From assembly GCA_021162265.1 (NCBI GenBank), contig JAGGZA010000127.1, positions 1-13,697 on the forward strand: a stretch of DNA of 13,697 bases, written 5' to 3'. The notes below the pieces were generated by a model. That model was not told the origin of the DNA. It did no database searches and worked only from the letters and a program-made list of their open reading frames with translations. The translations under genes were made by a program, and so were the position numbers. This document shows positions 1 to 7,002 of the stretch, in pieces (the stretch's first letter is position 1; every line of letters starts with the position of its first letter). This DNA is from Candidatus Aerophobota bacterium. GTDB lineage: Bacteria > Aerophobota > Aerophobia > Aerophobales > B3-G15.

Positions 1-1
1 A

Positions 2-100
2 GAAGAAGAAGAGTTGAAAAAGCTGGGAGATGAGATTTCTGATCTCGAAAAGGAAATAAAAGAAAAAGAGGAGGAGATACAGAAGCTTAAAAGCAGGTAG
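2..100 (+). CDS. C-terminal fragment of a coiled-coil protein (5' truncated)
   Basis: Only the last 32 residues and a TAG stop are inside the window. The visible peptide (EEEELKKLGDEISDLEKEIK and on to a final KLKSR) is almost entirely Glu, Lys, Leu and Ile in heptad-like spacing, so it is a charged coiled coil. The ending has no Cys pair, so it does not look like the zinc-ribbon protein often encoded next to RNase HI, whose ribbon is C-terminal. The family cannot be named from this fragment. Its stop codon overlaps the ribosome-binding site of the RNase HI gene, which suggests one transcription unit. Confidence 0.6.
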   Translation, partial: EEEELKKLGDEISDLEKEIKEKEEEIQKLKSR

Positions 101-107
101 GACTGTA

Positions 108-584
108 TTGAAAAATATATCCAGAGTTATTCTTTACACAGATGGTGCTTCTCTTGGCAATCCGGGAAAAGCAGGAATAGCTTTTATACTCTATACTCCT
201 GAGCATAGATTGATAAGAGAAGGAAGTTGGTTTATTGGAAGTACCACTAACAATGTAGCAGAGTATCTTGCATTAATTTACGGTATGCAGGAAGCGTTGG
301 ATGTAGGGGCAAGAAAACTTATCTGCTACAGCGATAGTCAGCTTTTGGTCCGTCAGCTTCAGGGAAAATACAGGGTCAGAAATGAGAATCTTCTGTTGTT
401 TTACAGGCAGATAAAGTATCTGGAGAAGTTTTTTGAAGGAGTTGAATACCGTCATATCCCGAGAGAAAGAAATATGAAAGCTGATAAGTTGGCCAAGGAA
501 GCTGCAGAGAGGATGAGAGAATGGGTGACTACGGAGAAAGAGTTCTCTGAGGAAAGTCCGGGCACCTTGAGTGACACTGGGTAA
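108..584 (+). CDS. rnhA: Ribonuclease HI
   Basis: RNase HI cleaves the RNA strand of RNA-DNA hybrids in the cytoplasm (Okazaki primers, R-loops). The four acidic catalytic positions are visible: D12 in YTDGASLGNPGKAG, E52 in NNVAEYLAL, D76 in CYSDSQLL and D126 in ERNMKADKLAKEA. The length, 158 residues, is usual for the family, and there is no clear basic protrusion as in the E. coli enzyme. The start is TTG at 108, preceded by AGGTAGGA at 95-102, which overlaps the upstream stop codon. The catalytic fold is complete by about residue 132. The remaining 26 residues are encoded by DNA that also forms the 5' part of RNase P RNA, and the TAA stop at 582-584 lies in an rnpB hairpin loop. The tail sequence is therefore probably dictated by the RNA. 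Confidence 0.93.
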   Translation: MKNISRVILYTDGASLGNPGKAGIAFILYTPEHRLIREGSWFIGSTTNNVAEYLALIYGMQEALDVGARKLICYSDSQLLVRQLQGKYRVRNENLLLFYRQIKYLEKFFEGVEYRHIPRERNMKADKLAKEAAERMREWVTTEKEFSEESPGTLSDTG

Positions 585-860
585 CGCCCAGAGGGGGTGA
601 CCCCTGGAAAGTGCCACAGAAACCATACCACCTGGTAGCTATAGCTGTCAGGAAAGGGTGAAAAGGTGGGGTAAGAGCCTACCAGCAGAGGAGTGATCCT
701 CTGGTTGGGTAAACCCTGTCAGGTGCAAGGCCAAGTAGGAGGTTTAACCTCGGGTGGGCCGCTTGAGGTCCAGGGTAACCTGGATCCCAGATAAATGGTC
801 ACCGCCGAGATTATTTTCTCGGTAACAGAACCCGGCTTACACTTCCCTCATCCTCTCTGG
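505..860 (+). ncRNA. rnpB: RNase P RNA (bacterial class A)
   Basis: This is the catalytic RNA of RNase P, which matures tRNA 5' ends. The universal core is visible: GAGGAAAGTCCGGGC at 549-563 (P4 5' strand) and ACAGAACCCGGCTTAC at 825-840 (P4 3' strand). AAGGGTGAAAAGG and GGTAAGAGC at about 654-678 and GGTAAACC with GCAAGGCCAAGTAGG at about 709-739 match the conserved central segments of E. coli M1 RNA. GGT at 753-755 fits the L15 site that pairs with tRNA CCA. Ends were set by helix P1, a perfect 13-bp pairing of 505-517 with 847-859. Other helices found by eye are P2 (524-529/798-803), P3 (534-538/543-547), a hairpin at 577-591 equivalent to CCAGG-UAACG-CCUGG of E. coli, and a P19-like hairpin (805-810/817-822). 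A T6 run follows P1. Exact termini need mapping. Confidence 0.95.
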
Positions 861-981
861 TTTTTTGAAAGAGCAAGCCATTTTTGTAGTTTTGTAGCCT
901 CTGGTAAAAAATTATCGCTACGGGGAGATGAAAAGTATTTTTTTGTAATTTGAGCAAGAAAATACAAAAAGGAGAAGATAG

Positions 982-1155
982 ATGAAGAAATGGTGGAAGA
1001 TTTTAGTAGGGGCGGTAGCTACCGCTGTTGGGATATGGCTAATAGTTATTTTTGCAGTGCAGGTCTTACAGTTTTTACAGGGAATTGTGGGAATTGCTGC
1101 AGCAGTGGCTGGTATCGTAGTTCTTACAATTGGAATTAGCGAACTGAAGGATTAG
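982..1155 (+). CDS. Small two-helix membrane protein, unknown function
   Basis: This short gene begins at ATG with a good ribosome-binding site (GGAG at 971-974, 7-nt spacer) and encodes 57 residues. The N-terminus MKKWWKILVGAVA is basic and aromatic. Two hydrophobic stretches follow, roughly residues 7-30 (ILVGAVATAVGIWLIVIF) and 34-52 (GIVGIAAAVAGIVVLTIG), separated by a short QFLQ turn, with a charged C-terminus ISELKD. The second segment is rich in Gly and Ala, which favours helix packing. It probably sits in the cytoplasmic membrane with both ends inside. It lies between rnpB and rpmA and may be cotranscribed with rpmA. I do not recognise the family. The start site, uniform reading and membrane pattern make it a likely real gene, but no homology supports it. 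Confidence 0.7.
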   Translation: MKKWWKILVGAVATAVGIWLIVIFAVQVLQFLQGIVGIAAAVAGIVVLTIGISELKD

Positions 1156-1191
1156 GGATTAAGTGAAAATTTAATAACGAGGTGAGTAAAA

Positions 1192-1437
1192 ATGGCTCAT
1201 AAGAAAGGTCAGGGTCATTCTTCCAATGGTCGTGAAAGTGCCTCGAAAAGATTGGGAGTGAAAGCTTTTGGTGGAGAGTTTGTTAAAGCTGGAACTATTC
1301 TGGTACGTCAACGGGGAACAAAATTTCATCCGGGAATAAATGTAGGAAAAGGACGCGATGATACTCTTTTTGCCAAGATTGATGGATATGTAAAATTCTC
1401 TTCTAATAGAAGAGTAAATGTTTATGATAAGCTTTAG
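1192..1437 (+). CDS. rpmA: 50S ribosomal protein bL27
   Basis: bL27 is a small basic protein of the large ribosomal subunit; its N-terminal tail reaches toward the peptidyl-transferase centre. The sequence is diagnostic: MAHKKGQGHSSNGRESASKR, then LGVKAFGGEFVKAGTILVRQ, RGTKFHPGINVGKGRDDTLF and AKIDGYVKF. It starts directly with MAHKK, so it lacks the cleavable N-terminal extension of Firmicutes bL27. Length is 81 residues, near the usual 80-90. GAGGTG at 1179-1184 gives a 7-nt spacer to ATG. In most bacteria rpmA follows rplU (bL21) and precedes obg. Here neither is adjacent: upstream is a small membrane protein and downstream an aminotransferase. Confidence 0.97.
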   Translation: MAHKKGQGHSSNGRESASKRLGVKAFGGEFVKAGTILVRQRGTKFHPGINVGKGRDDTLFAKIDGYVKFSSNRRVNVYDKL

Positions 1438-1463
1438 TTTTCGAGAGGTTTAAGGAGGTAGAT

Positions 1464-2603
1464 TTGAAGGTAAGGATATTCACGCCCGGTCCTACTCCAC
1501 TTCCACAGGAAGTTAAACTCTCTCAGGCAAGGGATATTATCCACCACAGGACTCCGGAATTCTCTGAAATTTTCAGGAAGGTTTGCGATGGACTGAAGTA
1601 TGTTTTTCAGACTAAAAATGACGTTCTCGTTTTTTCCTCTTCAGGTACCGGGGCTATGGAAGCTGTAATAGCTAATCTTTTTTCTTGGGGAGATGAAGTT
1701 CTGGTAGTAAGTGGAGGTAAGTTTGGAGAAAGATGGACAGAGATAAGTAAAGCTTTTGGCTTAAAAGTAGATACCATAGATGTAGATTGGGGAAGAGCAC
1801 CAGACCCTCTGCAGATTGAGAAAAAGCTGCAAGAGAACAAAAAGATAAAGGCTGTTTTCACCCAGCTCGTTGAGACAAGCACGGGTGTTGTTTATGATGT
1901 AAAGGGTATAAGCAGCGTGGTTAATAAATCCTCTGCAGTGCTTGTAGTTGATGCTATAAGTGGTCTCGGAGCACAGACTCTTTTCACCGACGAGTGGGGA
2001 GTTGATGTAGTGGTAGCAGGTTCTCAGAAGGGTCTTATGTTACCTCCAGGTCTTTCATTTGTTTCTCTCTCTACCAGAGCTTGGCAACTTGTAGACAATG
2101 CTTCTCTCCCAAGGTATTACTGGGATTTTAAAAAGGCAAGAGCTTCTCTTTCCAGAGGTCAGACTCCCTTTACCCCTTCTGTTTCTCTTATCTGTGCGCT
2201 TGAGGAATCTCTTACTTTAATAAGAGAAGAAGGTCTTGCTAATGTAATTAACAGGCATCGTATATTTGCTGAGGCTGTACGTAAGGCAGTTTCCTGCTTG
2301 GGTCTGAAGATTTTTGGTAATCCTCCTTCTAATGCGGTTACTGCTATTTCAGTTCCTACCGGTATTGATGCAGAGAAATTGAGGAAGAAGATGCAGGATG
2401 ATTTTGGTATTGTAATAGCCGGTGGTCAGGCGCATCTTTCAGGGAAGATAGTGAGGATTGCTCATCTGGGATGGATGGATAAGATTGATATTATTGGTGT
2501 TATTTCTGCTCTCGAGATGTCTCTGTTCCAGCTTGGATACGGTGTGGAATTGGGAAAAGCATCTAAGGCTGCGCAAGAGGTTATAACAGGAAATATTATT
2601 TAA
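1464..2603 (+). CDS. Class V PLP aminotransferase (alanine/serine-glyoxylate type), probable phosphoserine-pathway transaminase
   Basis: This is a fold-type I, class V aminotransferase of the alanine-glyoxylate/serine-pyruvate group, 379 residues. Visible landmarks are the N-terminal FTPGPTPLP motif, the cofactor phosphate region SSSGTGAMEA (residues 58-67), TQLVETSTGV (133-142), the Asp that pairs with the pyridine nitrogen in VVDAISGLG (D163), and the Schiff-base lysine K189 in AGSQKGLMLPPG. TTG at 1464 is the start because AAGGAGGT lies just upstream at 1452-1459. It sits 16 nt before serA. In other bacteria such as Thermotoga a similar aminotransferase gene neighbours serA, so I infer that it transaminates phosphohydroxypyruvate (or an equivalent amino-group exchange) in serine synthesis in place of a classical SerC. 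Alanine-glyoxylate transamination is the alternative. Confidence 0.88.
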   Translation: MKVRIFTPGPTPLPQEVKLSQARDIIHHRTPEFSEIFRKVCDGLKYVFQTKNDVLVFSSSGTGAMEAVIANLFSWGDEVLVVSGGKFGERWTEISKAFGLKVDTIDVDWGRAPDPLQIEKKLQENKKIKAVFTQLVETSTGVVYDVKGISSVVNKSSAVLVVDAISGLGAQTLFTDEWGVDVVVAGSQKGLMLPPGLSFVSLSTRAWQLVDNASLPRYYWDFKKARASLSRGQTPFTPSVSLICALEESLTLIREEGLANVINRHRIFAEAVRKAVSCLGLKIFGNPPSNAVTAISVPTGIDAEKLRKKMQDDFGIVIAGGQAHLSGKIVRIAHLGWMDKIDIIGVISALEMSLFQLGYGVELGKASKAAQEVITGNII

Positions 2604-2619
2604 GTTACCAGGAGTCAAA

Positions 2620-4197
2620 ATGAGAGTTTTGATAACTGATTCTCTTGCCGAGGAAGGTATAAGAAAGCTCAAGGAAGAGGGTTTTGGAGTTACGCATAGA
2701 AAGGATGTAGATGAAGAGGAGCTTGTTAAGATTATCCCCGACTATGTTGCCCTTATTATCCGCAGTGGCACAAAGGTGACAGAGAGGGTAATTAATGCAG
2801 CTTCAAATTTGAAAGTGATTGGCAGAGCAGGAACCGGGATTGATAATATTAATATAGAAGCAGCTACAAGGAGAGGGATTGTAGTTATGAATACACCTGA
2901 GGGTAACACAATTTCAGCTGCGGAACACACGATATCTATGCTTCTTTCTCTTTCCAGGAATATCCCTCAGGCTAATCTCTCTTTAAAAAAAGGTATATGG
3001 GATAGAAAGAAGTTCATGGGGACCGAGGTTTACGGAAAGACCCTGGGAATTATTGGTCTTGGCAGAATTGGAAGCGAGGTGGCAAAGAGAGCCCGCTGTC
3101 TGGGTATGAAAGTTACAGCATATGACCCTTTTATTACTAAAGAGAAGGCAGAGGAGATAGGAGCAGTTCTTTGTGAATTTGACGATCTTCTTTCTTCAGC
3201 TGATTACCTTAGTGTTCATACTCCTTTAACCGATCACACAAGAGGTCTTATAGGCGAAAGGGAATTTTCCCTGATGAAAAGGGGTATCAGGATAATAAAC
3301 TGTGCTCGAGGAGGAATAATAGATGAAGACGCACTTTATGAGGCTCTTAAGAGTGGAAAGGTAAAAGGTGCTGCTCTTGACGTTTTTGAGAGGGGTAAGC
3401 CTTTTGGTAGTCCTCTTTTAGAGCTTGATTCGGTAATAGTAACTCCTCATCTTGGTGCCTCTACGGAGGAGGCTCAGGCAAGGGTAGCGGTGGAGATTGC
3501 AACTCAAATTGCCGATGTTCTTAAAAGGGGTATAATAAAAAATGCTGTGAATATCTTATCCCTTTCCCCTCATTTGAAGAAAAAAATTGGAGGTTATCTT
3601 TCCCTGATAGAGAGAATAGGGAGTCTTTCTGCTCAACTAATGGAAGGTAATCTCAGAGGGGTGGAGGTTATCTATAGAGGAGAGTTAGCCGAATACGAGG
3701 TTAAACCTTTAACAGTTTCTCTTATAAAGGGTCTTCTGGGATTTGTATTAAAAGAGGATGTAAACTATGTTAATGCTCCTGTTTTGGCAAAGGAAAGGGG
3801 CATTGAGATATCGGAGGTTAAGACTACAGAGAAAAAGGAGTACTCAAGTCTTATAGAAGTAAAGATAGTTAGCGACAGGGGAGAACTTAAAATTGAAGGA
3901 ACAGTTCTTGAGAGGAAAATACCCTATATTGTGAAGGTAAATGATTGCTCTTTGGAATTTATCCCGCAGGGTTATCTTTTAGTTTGCAATAGTGTAGATA
4001 AACCGGGAGCAGTTGGGAAGATAAGCACTCTTCTTGGTAATTATGGGATAAATATCGCAGGCTTGAGAATGGGAAGGTCTGCACCAGGGGAAGAAAATCT
4101 GTCTGTTTACACTCTGGATACCTCTCCTACCTCTGAAGTCATAGAGGCTCTGCGCAGGATAAAAGAAGTACTTAAAGCAAAACTGGTTCATCTGTAG
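2620..4197 (+). CDS. serA: D-3-phosphoglycerate dehydrogenase, full-length ACT-domain type
   Basis: This enzyme oxidises 3-phosphoglycerate to 3-phosphohydroxypyruvate with NAD, the first step of serine synthesis. It has 525 residues, the long form. The substrate- and NAD-binding domains occupy about 1-310: NAD motif GLGRIG at 146-151 with D169 in YDP at the end of the second strand (NAD preference), catalytic R230 in NCARGGIID, E257 in DVFE and H277 in PHLGAST. Residues about 315-450 fit the intervening (ASB) regulatory domain. Residues 451-525 (GYLLVCNSVDKPGAVGKIST onward) are an ACT domain, which in the family senses serine. AGGAG at 2610-2614 supports the ATG. The full length and ACT domain favour serine synthesis over a hydroxypyruvate/glyoxylate reductase role, which is usually near 320 residues. 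Confidence 0.96.
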   Translation: MRVLITDSLAEEGIRKLKEEGFGVTHRKDVDEEELVKIIPDYVALIIRSGTKVTERVINAASNLKVIGRAGTGIDNINIEAATRRGIVVMNTPEGNTISAAEHTISMLLSLSRNIPQANLSLKKGIWDRKKFMGTEVYGKTLGIIGLGRIGSEVAKRARCLGMKVTAYDPFITKEKAEEIGAVLCEFDDLLSSADYLSVHTPLTDHTRGLIGEREFSLMKRGIRIINCARGGIIDEDALYEALKSGKVKGAALDVFERGKPFGSPLLELDSVIVTPHLGASTEEAQARVAVEIATQIADVLKRGIIKNAVNILSLSPHLKKKIGGYLSLIERIGSLSAQLMEGNLRGVEVIYRGELAEYEVKPLTVSLIKGLLGFVLKEDVNYVNAPVLAKERGIEISEVKTTEKKEYSSLIEVKIVSDRGELKIEGTVLERKIPYIVKVNDCSLEFIPQGYLLVCNSVDKPGAVGKISTLLGNYGINIAGLRMGRSAPGEENLSVYTLDTSPTSEVIEALRRIKEVLKAKLVHL

Positions 4198-4216
4198 TAA
4201 AATAAAAAAATTTATA

Positions 4217-5596
4217 ATGATGTCTGCTAAAAATTTAAAAAAAGAAGGTTTTTTCTCCGAATTGGACAAAACAGGTGTAGTCGAGAAGGTTCCTCCTAAT
4301 TCCTTAGAAGCTGAGCGGTGTGTTCTTGGAGTGATGCTTCTGGAGAAGGAAGCTATACCAAAGGTGATTCAGGTATTAGACCGTTCCGAAGTTTTTTATT
4401 CAGATATTCACAGGATAATATATGAAGGCATCTTAAAATTGTTTGATTCCAGCAAGCCTGTGGATTTGATTACTTTAAGAGAGGAGTTTCGCAAACAGGG
4501 GAAATTAGAAAAAATAGGAGGTTCGTCTTACCTTGTTGACTTAATTAATTCGGTTATTACAACAGCAAATGTGGAGTATTATGCCAATGTTATCAAAGAA
4601 AAGTATATCCTTAGAGAACTTTTAAAAGCATCTTATGAGATATCCAATTTATCTTATGAGGATTCACTCGATCTGGAGGTTATCTTAGATAAAGCTCAAA
4701 GTTTGATTTTTAACGTTGCCCAGCATATAACGAGAAGTTCCTTTTCTCACATAAAGGAAGTTTTAACTAAAACATTTGAACATATAGAGGCTGTTTATCA
4801 GAGAAAGGAACAGGTTACAGGTATCCCAACAGGATTTATTGACCTTGACAGGTTAACCTCTGGATTACAGAATTCTGACCTTGTTGTTGTAGCAGGAAGA
4901 CCTTCTATGGGGAAAACAGCGTTTGCTCTAAATATAGTTCAATACGCTGCTATACAGGTTGGTGTTCCCTGTTTAATATTTAGCCTGGAAAGTGCTAAGG
5001 AACAGCTTGTAGAAAGGATGCTTTGCTCAGAGGCGAAAGTTAACAGTCAGAAGCTTAGAACTGGTTTTTTATCCGAAGAAGATTGGTCCAGGTTAACCGA
5101 TGCTGCAGCACTTTTGGCTGAGGCACCGATTTATATAGATGATACTCCTAATATCTCAGTTATGGAAGTCAGGGCTAAGGCTCGGAGGTTAAAGGCGGAA
5201 AAAGATATAAAACTTGTGGTGGTGGATTATCTTCAGTTAATGGCTGGAGACCGCAGGGCTGAGAATAGACAGCAGCAGATTTCAGAGATATCAAGGAGTT
5301 TAAAGGCACTTGCAAAGGAATTAAATGTTCCTGTAATAGCTATCTCACAGCTTTCAAGAGCAGTTGAACAACGGGAGGATAAAAGGCCCCGTCTTTCAGA
5401 TTTAAGGGAATCAGGAGCCATAGAGCAAGATGCAGATGTAGTTATGTCTCTTTATAGAGATTATTATTATTCACATCAACAGGAAGATGAAAAAAAGGCT
5501 GAGGTTATCATTAATAAGCAACGCCGGGGACCGGTGGATACAGTAAGGCTTACATTTTTTAGTGAATATACCCGTTTTGAAAACCAAAAAACCTGA
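4217..5596 (+). CDS. dnaB: Replicative DNA helicase DnaB
   Basis: DnaB is the hexameric 5'-3' helicase that unwinds DNA ahead of the replisome. The N-terminal domain begins at KVPPNSLEAERCVLGVMLLE (about residue 24). The RecA-like C-terminal domain has Walker A GRPSMGKT (227-234), SLES with E258, Walker B LVVVDYLQLM (D337), and SQLSRAVEQR and GAIEQDADVVM near 377-410. Length, 459 residues, is normal and there is no intein. The start is uncertain. ATG at 4217 and ATG at 4220 have no Shine-Dalgarno sequence, and TATAAT at 4213-4218 overlaps the first ATG. A TTG at 4262 with AAGAAGG about 12 nt upstream is an alternative that keeps the whole conserved domain. purA follows after 14 nt. Confidence 0.95.
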   Translation: MMSAKNLKKEGFFSELDKTGVVEKVPPNSLEAERCVLGVMLLEKEAIPKVIQVLDRSEVFYSDIHRIIYEGILKLFDSSKPVDLITLREEFRKQGKLEKIGGSSYLVDLINSVITTANVEYYANVIKEKYILRELLKASYEISNLSYEDSLDLEVILDKAQSLIFNVAQHITRSSFSHIKEVLTKTFEHIEAVYQRKEQVTGIPTGFIDLDRLTSGLQNSDLVVVAGRPSMGKTAFALNIVQYAAIQVGVPCLIFSLESAKEQLVERMLCSEAKVNSQKLRTGFLSEEDWSRLTDAAALLAEAPIYIDDTPNISVMEVRAKARRLKAEKDIKLVVVDYLQLMAGDRRAENRQQQISEISRSLKALAKELNVPVIAISQLSRAVEQREDKRPRLSDLRESGAIEQDADVVMSLYRDYYYSHQQEDEKKAEVIINKQRRGPVDTVRLTFFSEYTRFENQKT

Positions 5597-5610
5597 AAAG
5601 GAGAAAAAGG

Positions 5611-6867
5611 TTGAATATTGTAGTTGTTGGAACTCAGTGGGGGGATGAGGGTAAGGGTAGAGTTATTGACCTTTTAGCAAGAAAAGTAGATGCAGTGGTG
5701 AGGTATCAGGGCGGGAGTAATGCAGGTCACACTGTAGTGGTAAATAAGGAAAAGTTTGTTTTTCATCTTATTCCCTCAGGGATTCTTCATCCTGGTAAGA
5801 AAGCTATTATTGCCAATGGAGTGGTAGTGGACCCGGAGCAACTTCTAAAGGAAATAGGGGAGTTGCAGGAAAGAGGAATATCAATGGATAATCTTTATGT
5901 ATCTGCTAACTCTCATGTTGTTATGCCTTATCATAAGGATGTTGAAAAGTGGGAAGAAGCTTTAAGAGGCAAAAGTAAAATAGGAACAACTGGTAGAGGA
6001 ATAGGTCCTGCTTACGCTGACAAAGCAGCAAGGAGAGGGATAAGAATGGGCGACTTGTTGGAAAGAGAAACTCTGAAAGAAAAACTGAGTTTTAATCTTA
6101 AAATATACAAAAGTCTTTTAGGAATTACCTACTCCAGGAAGGAGATTTTAGAAAAGTTCCTGGAATATGGAGAAAAACTGAGAAAGTACATTACAGATAC
6201 TTCTTTATTTATTTATAATTTAATGAGAGAAGGAAAGGATATCCTGTTTGAAGGAGCTCAGGGTACTTTACTGGACATAGACCATGGAACTTATCCTTAT
6301 GTTACATCCTCTAATTCTGCTGCAGTGGGAGTTTGCGCGGGTTGTGGTATCAGTCCCCGAAGTATCTCGAAGATTATAGGAGTGGCTAAGGCTTATACTA
6401 CCCGTGTGGGAGAGGGTCCTTTCCCGACCGAATTGAAAAATGAAATAGGGTCTTTGCTTCAGGAGAGGGGAAACGAATATGGTGCTACTACGGGAAGACC
6501 TCGCAGGTGTGGATGGTTTGATGGGGTTGCCTTAAGATATGCTACCCGGGTAAATGGTTTAGATGAGCTTATTTTAACCAAGCTGGATATTCTGGACAAG
6601 CTGGACAAAGTTAAGATATGTGTGGCCTATAAGTTCAGGGGCAAGATAATTCAAGACTTTCCCAATAGATTTATTATGTGGAGGGAGTGCGAACCCATAT
6701 ATGAAGAGATGGAAGGATGGAAAGAGGATACCTCAAAGGTTACCTCGTATAAAGATTTACCGGTAGCAGCGAGGAATTATGTTAAGAAAATAGAACAGAT
6801 AGGAAAAGTTCCTATTCGTCTTCTTTCTGTAGGTCCTCAAAGGGAAGAGATGTTTGCTACACCTTGA
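5611..6867 (+). CDS. purA: Adenylosuccinate synthetase
   Basis: PurA condenses IMP and aspartate using GTP to give adenylosuccinate, the first committed step to AMP. Motifs are complete: GTQWGDEGKG (7-16) with catalytic D12, H40 in SNAGHT, IMP-loop residues GTTGRGIGPAY (125-135), EGAQGTLLDIDHGTYPYVTS (214-233), the aspartate loop ATTGRPRRCGW (292-302) and the guanine-specificity segment TKLDILD (323-329). Length, 418 residues, is standard. The start is TTG at 5611 with AAAAGGAG at 5596-5603, which overlaps the dnaB stop by one base, so the two genes are probably cotranscribed and coupled. A dnaB-purA pairing is seen in several bacteria. No T-rich terminator is obvious in the 135 bp downstream. 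Confidence 0.97.
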   Translation: MNIVVVGTQWGDEGKGRVIDLLARKVDAVVRYQGGSNAGHTVVVNKEKFVFHLIPSGILHPGKKAIIANGVVVDPEQLLKEIGELQERGISMDNLYVSANSHVVMPYHKDVEKWEEALRGKSKIGTTGRGIGPAYADKAARRGIRMGDLLERETLKEKLSFNLKIYKSLLGITYSRKEILEKFLEYGEKLRKYITDTSLFIYNLMREGKDILFEGAQGTLLDIDHGTYPYVTSSNSAAVGVCAGCGISPRSISKIIGVAKAYTTRVGEGPFPTELKNEIGSLLQERGNEYGATTGRPRRCGWFDGVALRYATRVNGLDELILTKLDILDKLDKVKICVAYKFRGKIIQDFPNRFIMWRECEPIYEEMEGWKEDTSKVTSYKDLPVAARNYVKKIEQIGKVPIRLLSVGPQREEMFATP

Positions 6868-6928
6868 TCGGGTACTTCATTCAGGAATTCAGGAGGTTCC
6901 TCTCTGAGGTTGTGAAAAGTCCTCTTAC

Positions 6929-6998
6929 TCCCCCTTTTTCTCTTGACGTAGCGTATATTTTTAATATAAATAAGAGTGAAATTACCCAAAAAGGGGGA
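6929..6998. repeat. 11-bp inverted repeat bracketing the clpC promoter
   Basis: The left arm TCCCCCTTTTT (6929-6939) and right arm AAAAAGGGGGA (6988-6998) are perfect inverted repeats 48 bp apart. Between them lie the -35 and -10 boxes of clpC, and the right arm includes its Shine-Dalgarno sequence. It may be an operator, a hairpin formed only on read-through transcripts from purA, or the ends of a small repeat element. The sequence does not decide between these. Confidence 0.55.
6943..6970 (+). promoter_or_regulatory. Sigma-70-type promoter of clpC
   Basis: TTGACG at 6943-6948 and TATAAA at 6965-6970 are separated by 16 bp in an AT-rich stretch, close to the sigma-70/sigma-A consensus. The expected transcript start is near 6977, which gives a leader of about 26 nt before the clpC ATG at 7003. 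No CIRCE element or CtsR heptad repeat was seen here. Confidence 0.7.
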
Positions 6999-7002
6999 AG
7001 GT

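Noticed and set aside
2..100. Zinc-ribbon protein commonly encoded upstream of RNase HI
   Set aside because: The visible C-terminus is pure charged coiled coil with no Cys pair, whereas that family ends in its zinc ribbon.
273..626. Open frames on the - strand, for example 273-626, 3979-4269 and 11486-11803
   Set aside because: They lie opposite well-identified genes or rnpB, have no ribosome-binding site and show no recognisable domains. They are shadows.
4229..4262. Decayed copy of the bamA hairpin repeat at the dnaB N-terminus (LKKEGFF resembles LKKEGGF)
   Set aside because: There is no inverted-repeat pairing left in the DNA, and the similarity is mostly A- and T-runs.
6879..6908. ATTCAGGA tandem pair and a TCAG-GAG hairpin after purA as a terminator
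   Set aside because: The stem is short with a bulge and no T run follows. The repeat is only two 8-bp units.
6868..7002. CIRCE or CtsR operator before clpC
   Set aside because: Neither the TTAGCACTC-type inverted repeat nor the GGTCAAA heptad direct repeat is present.
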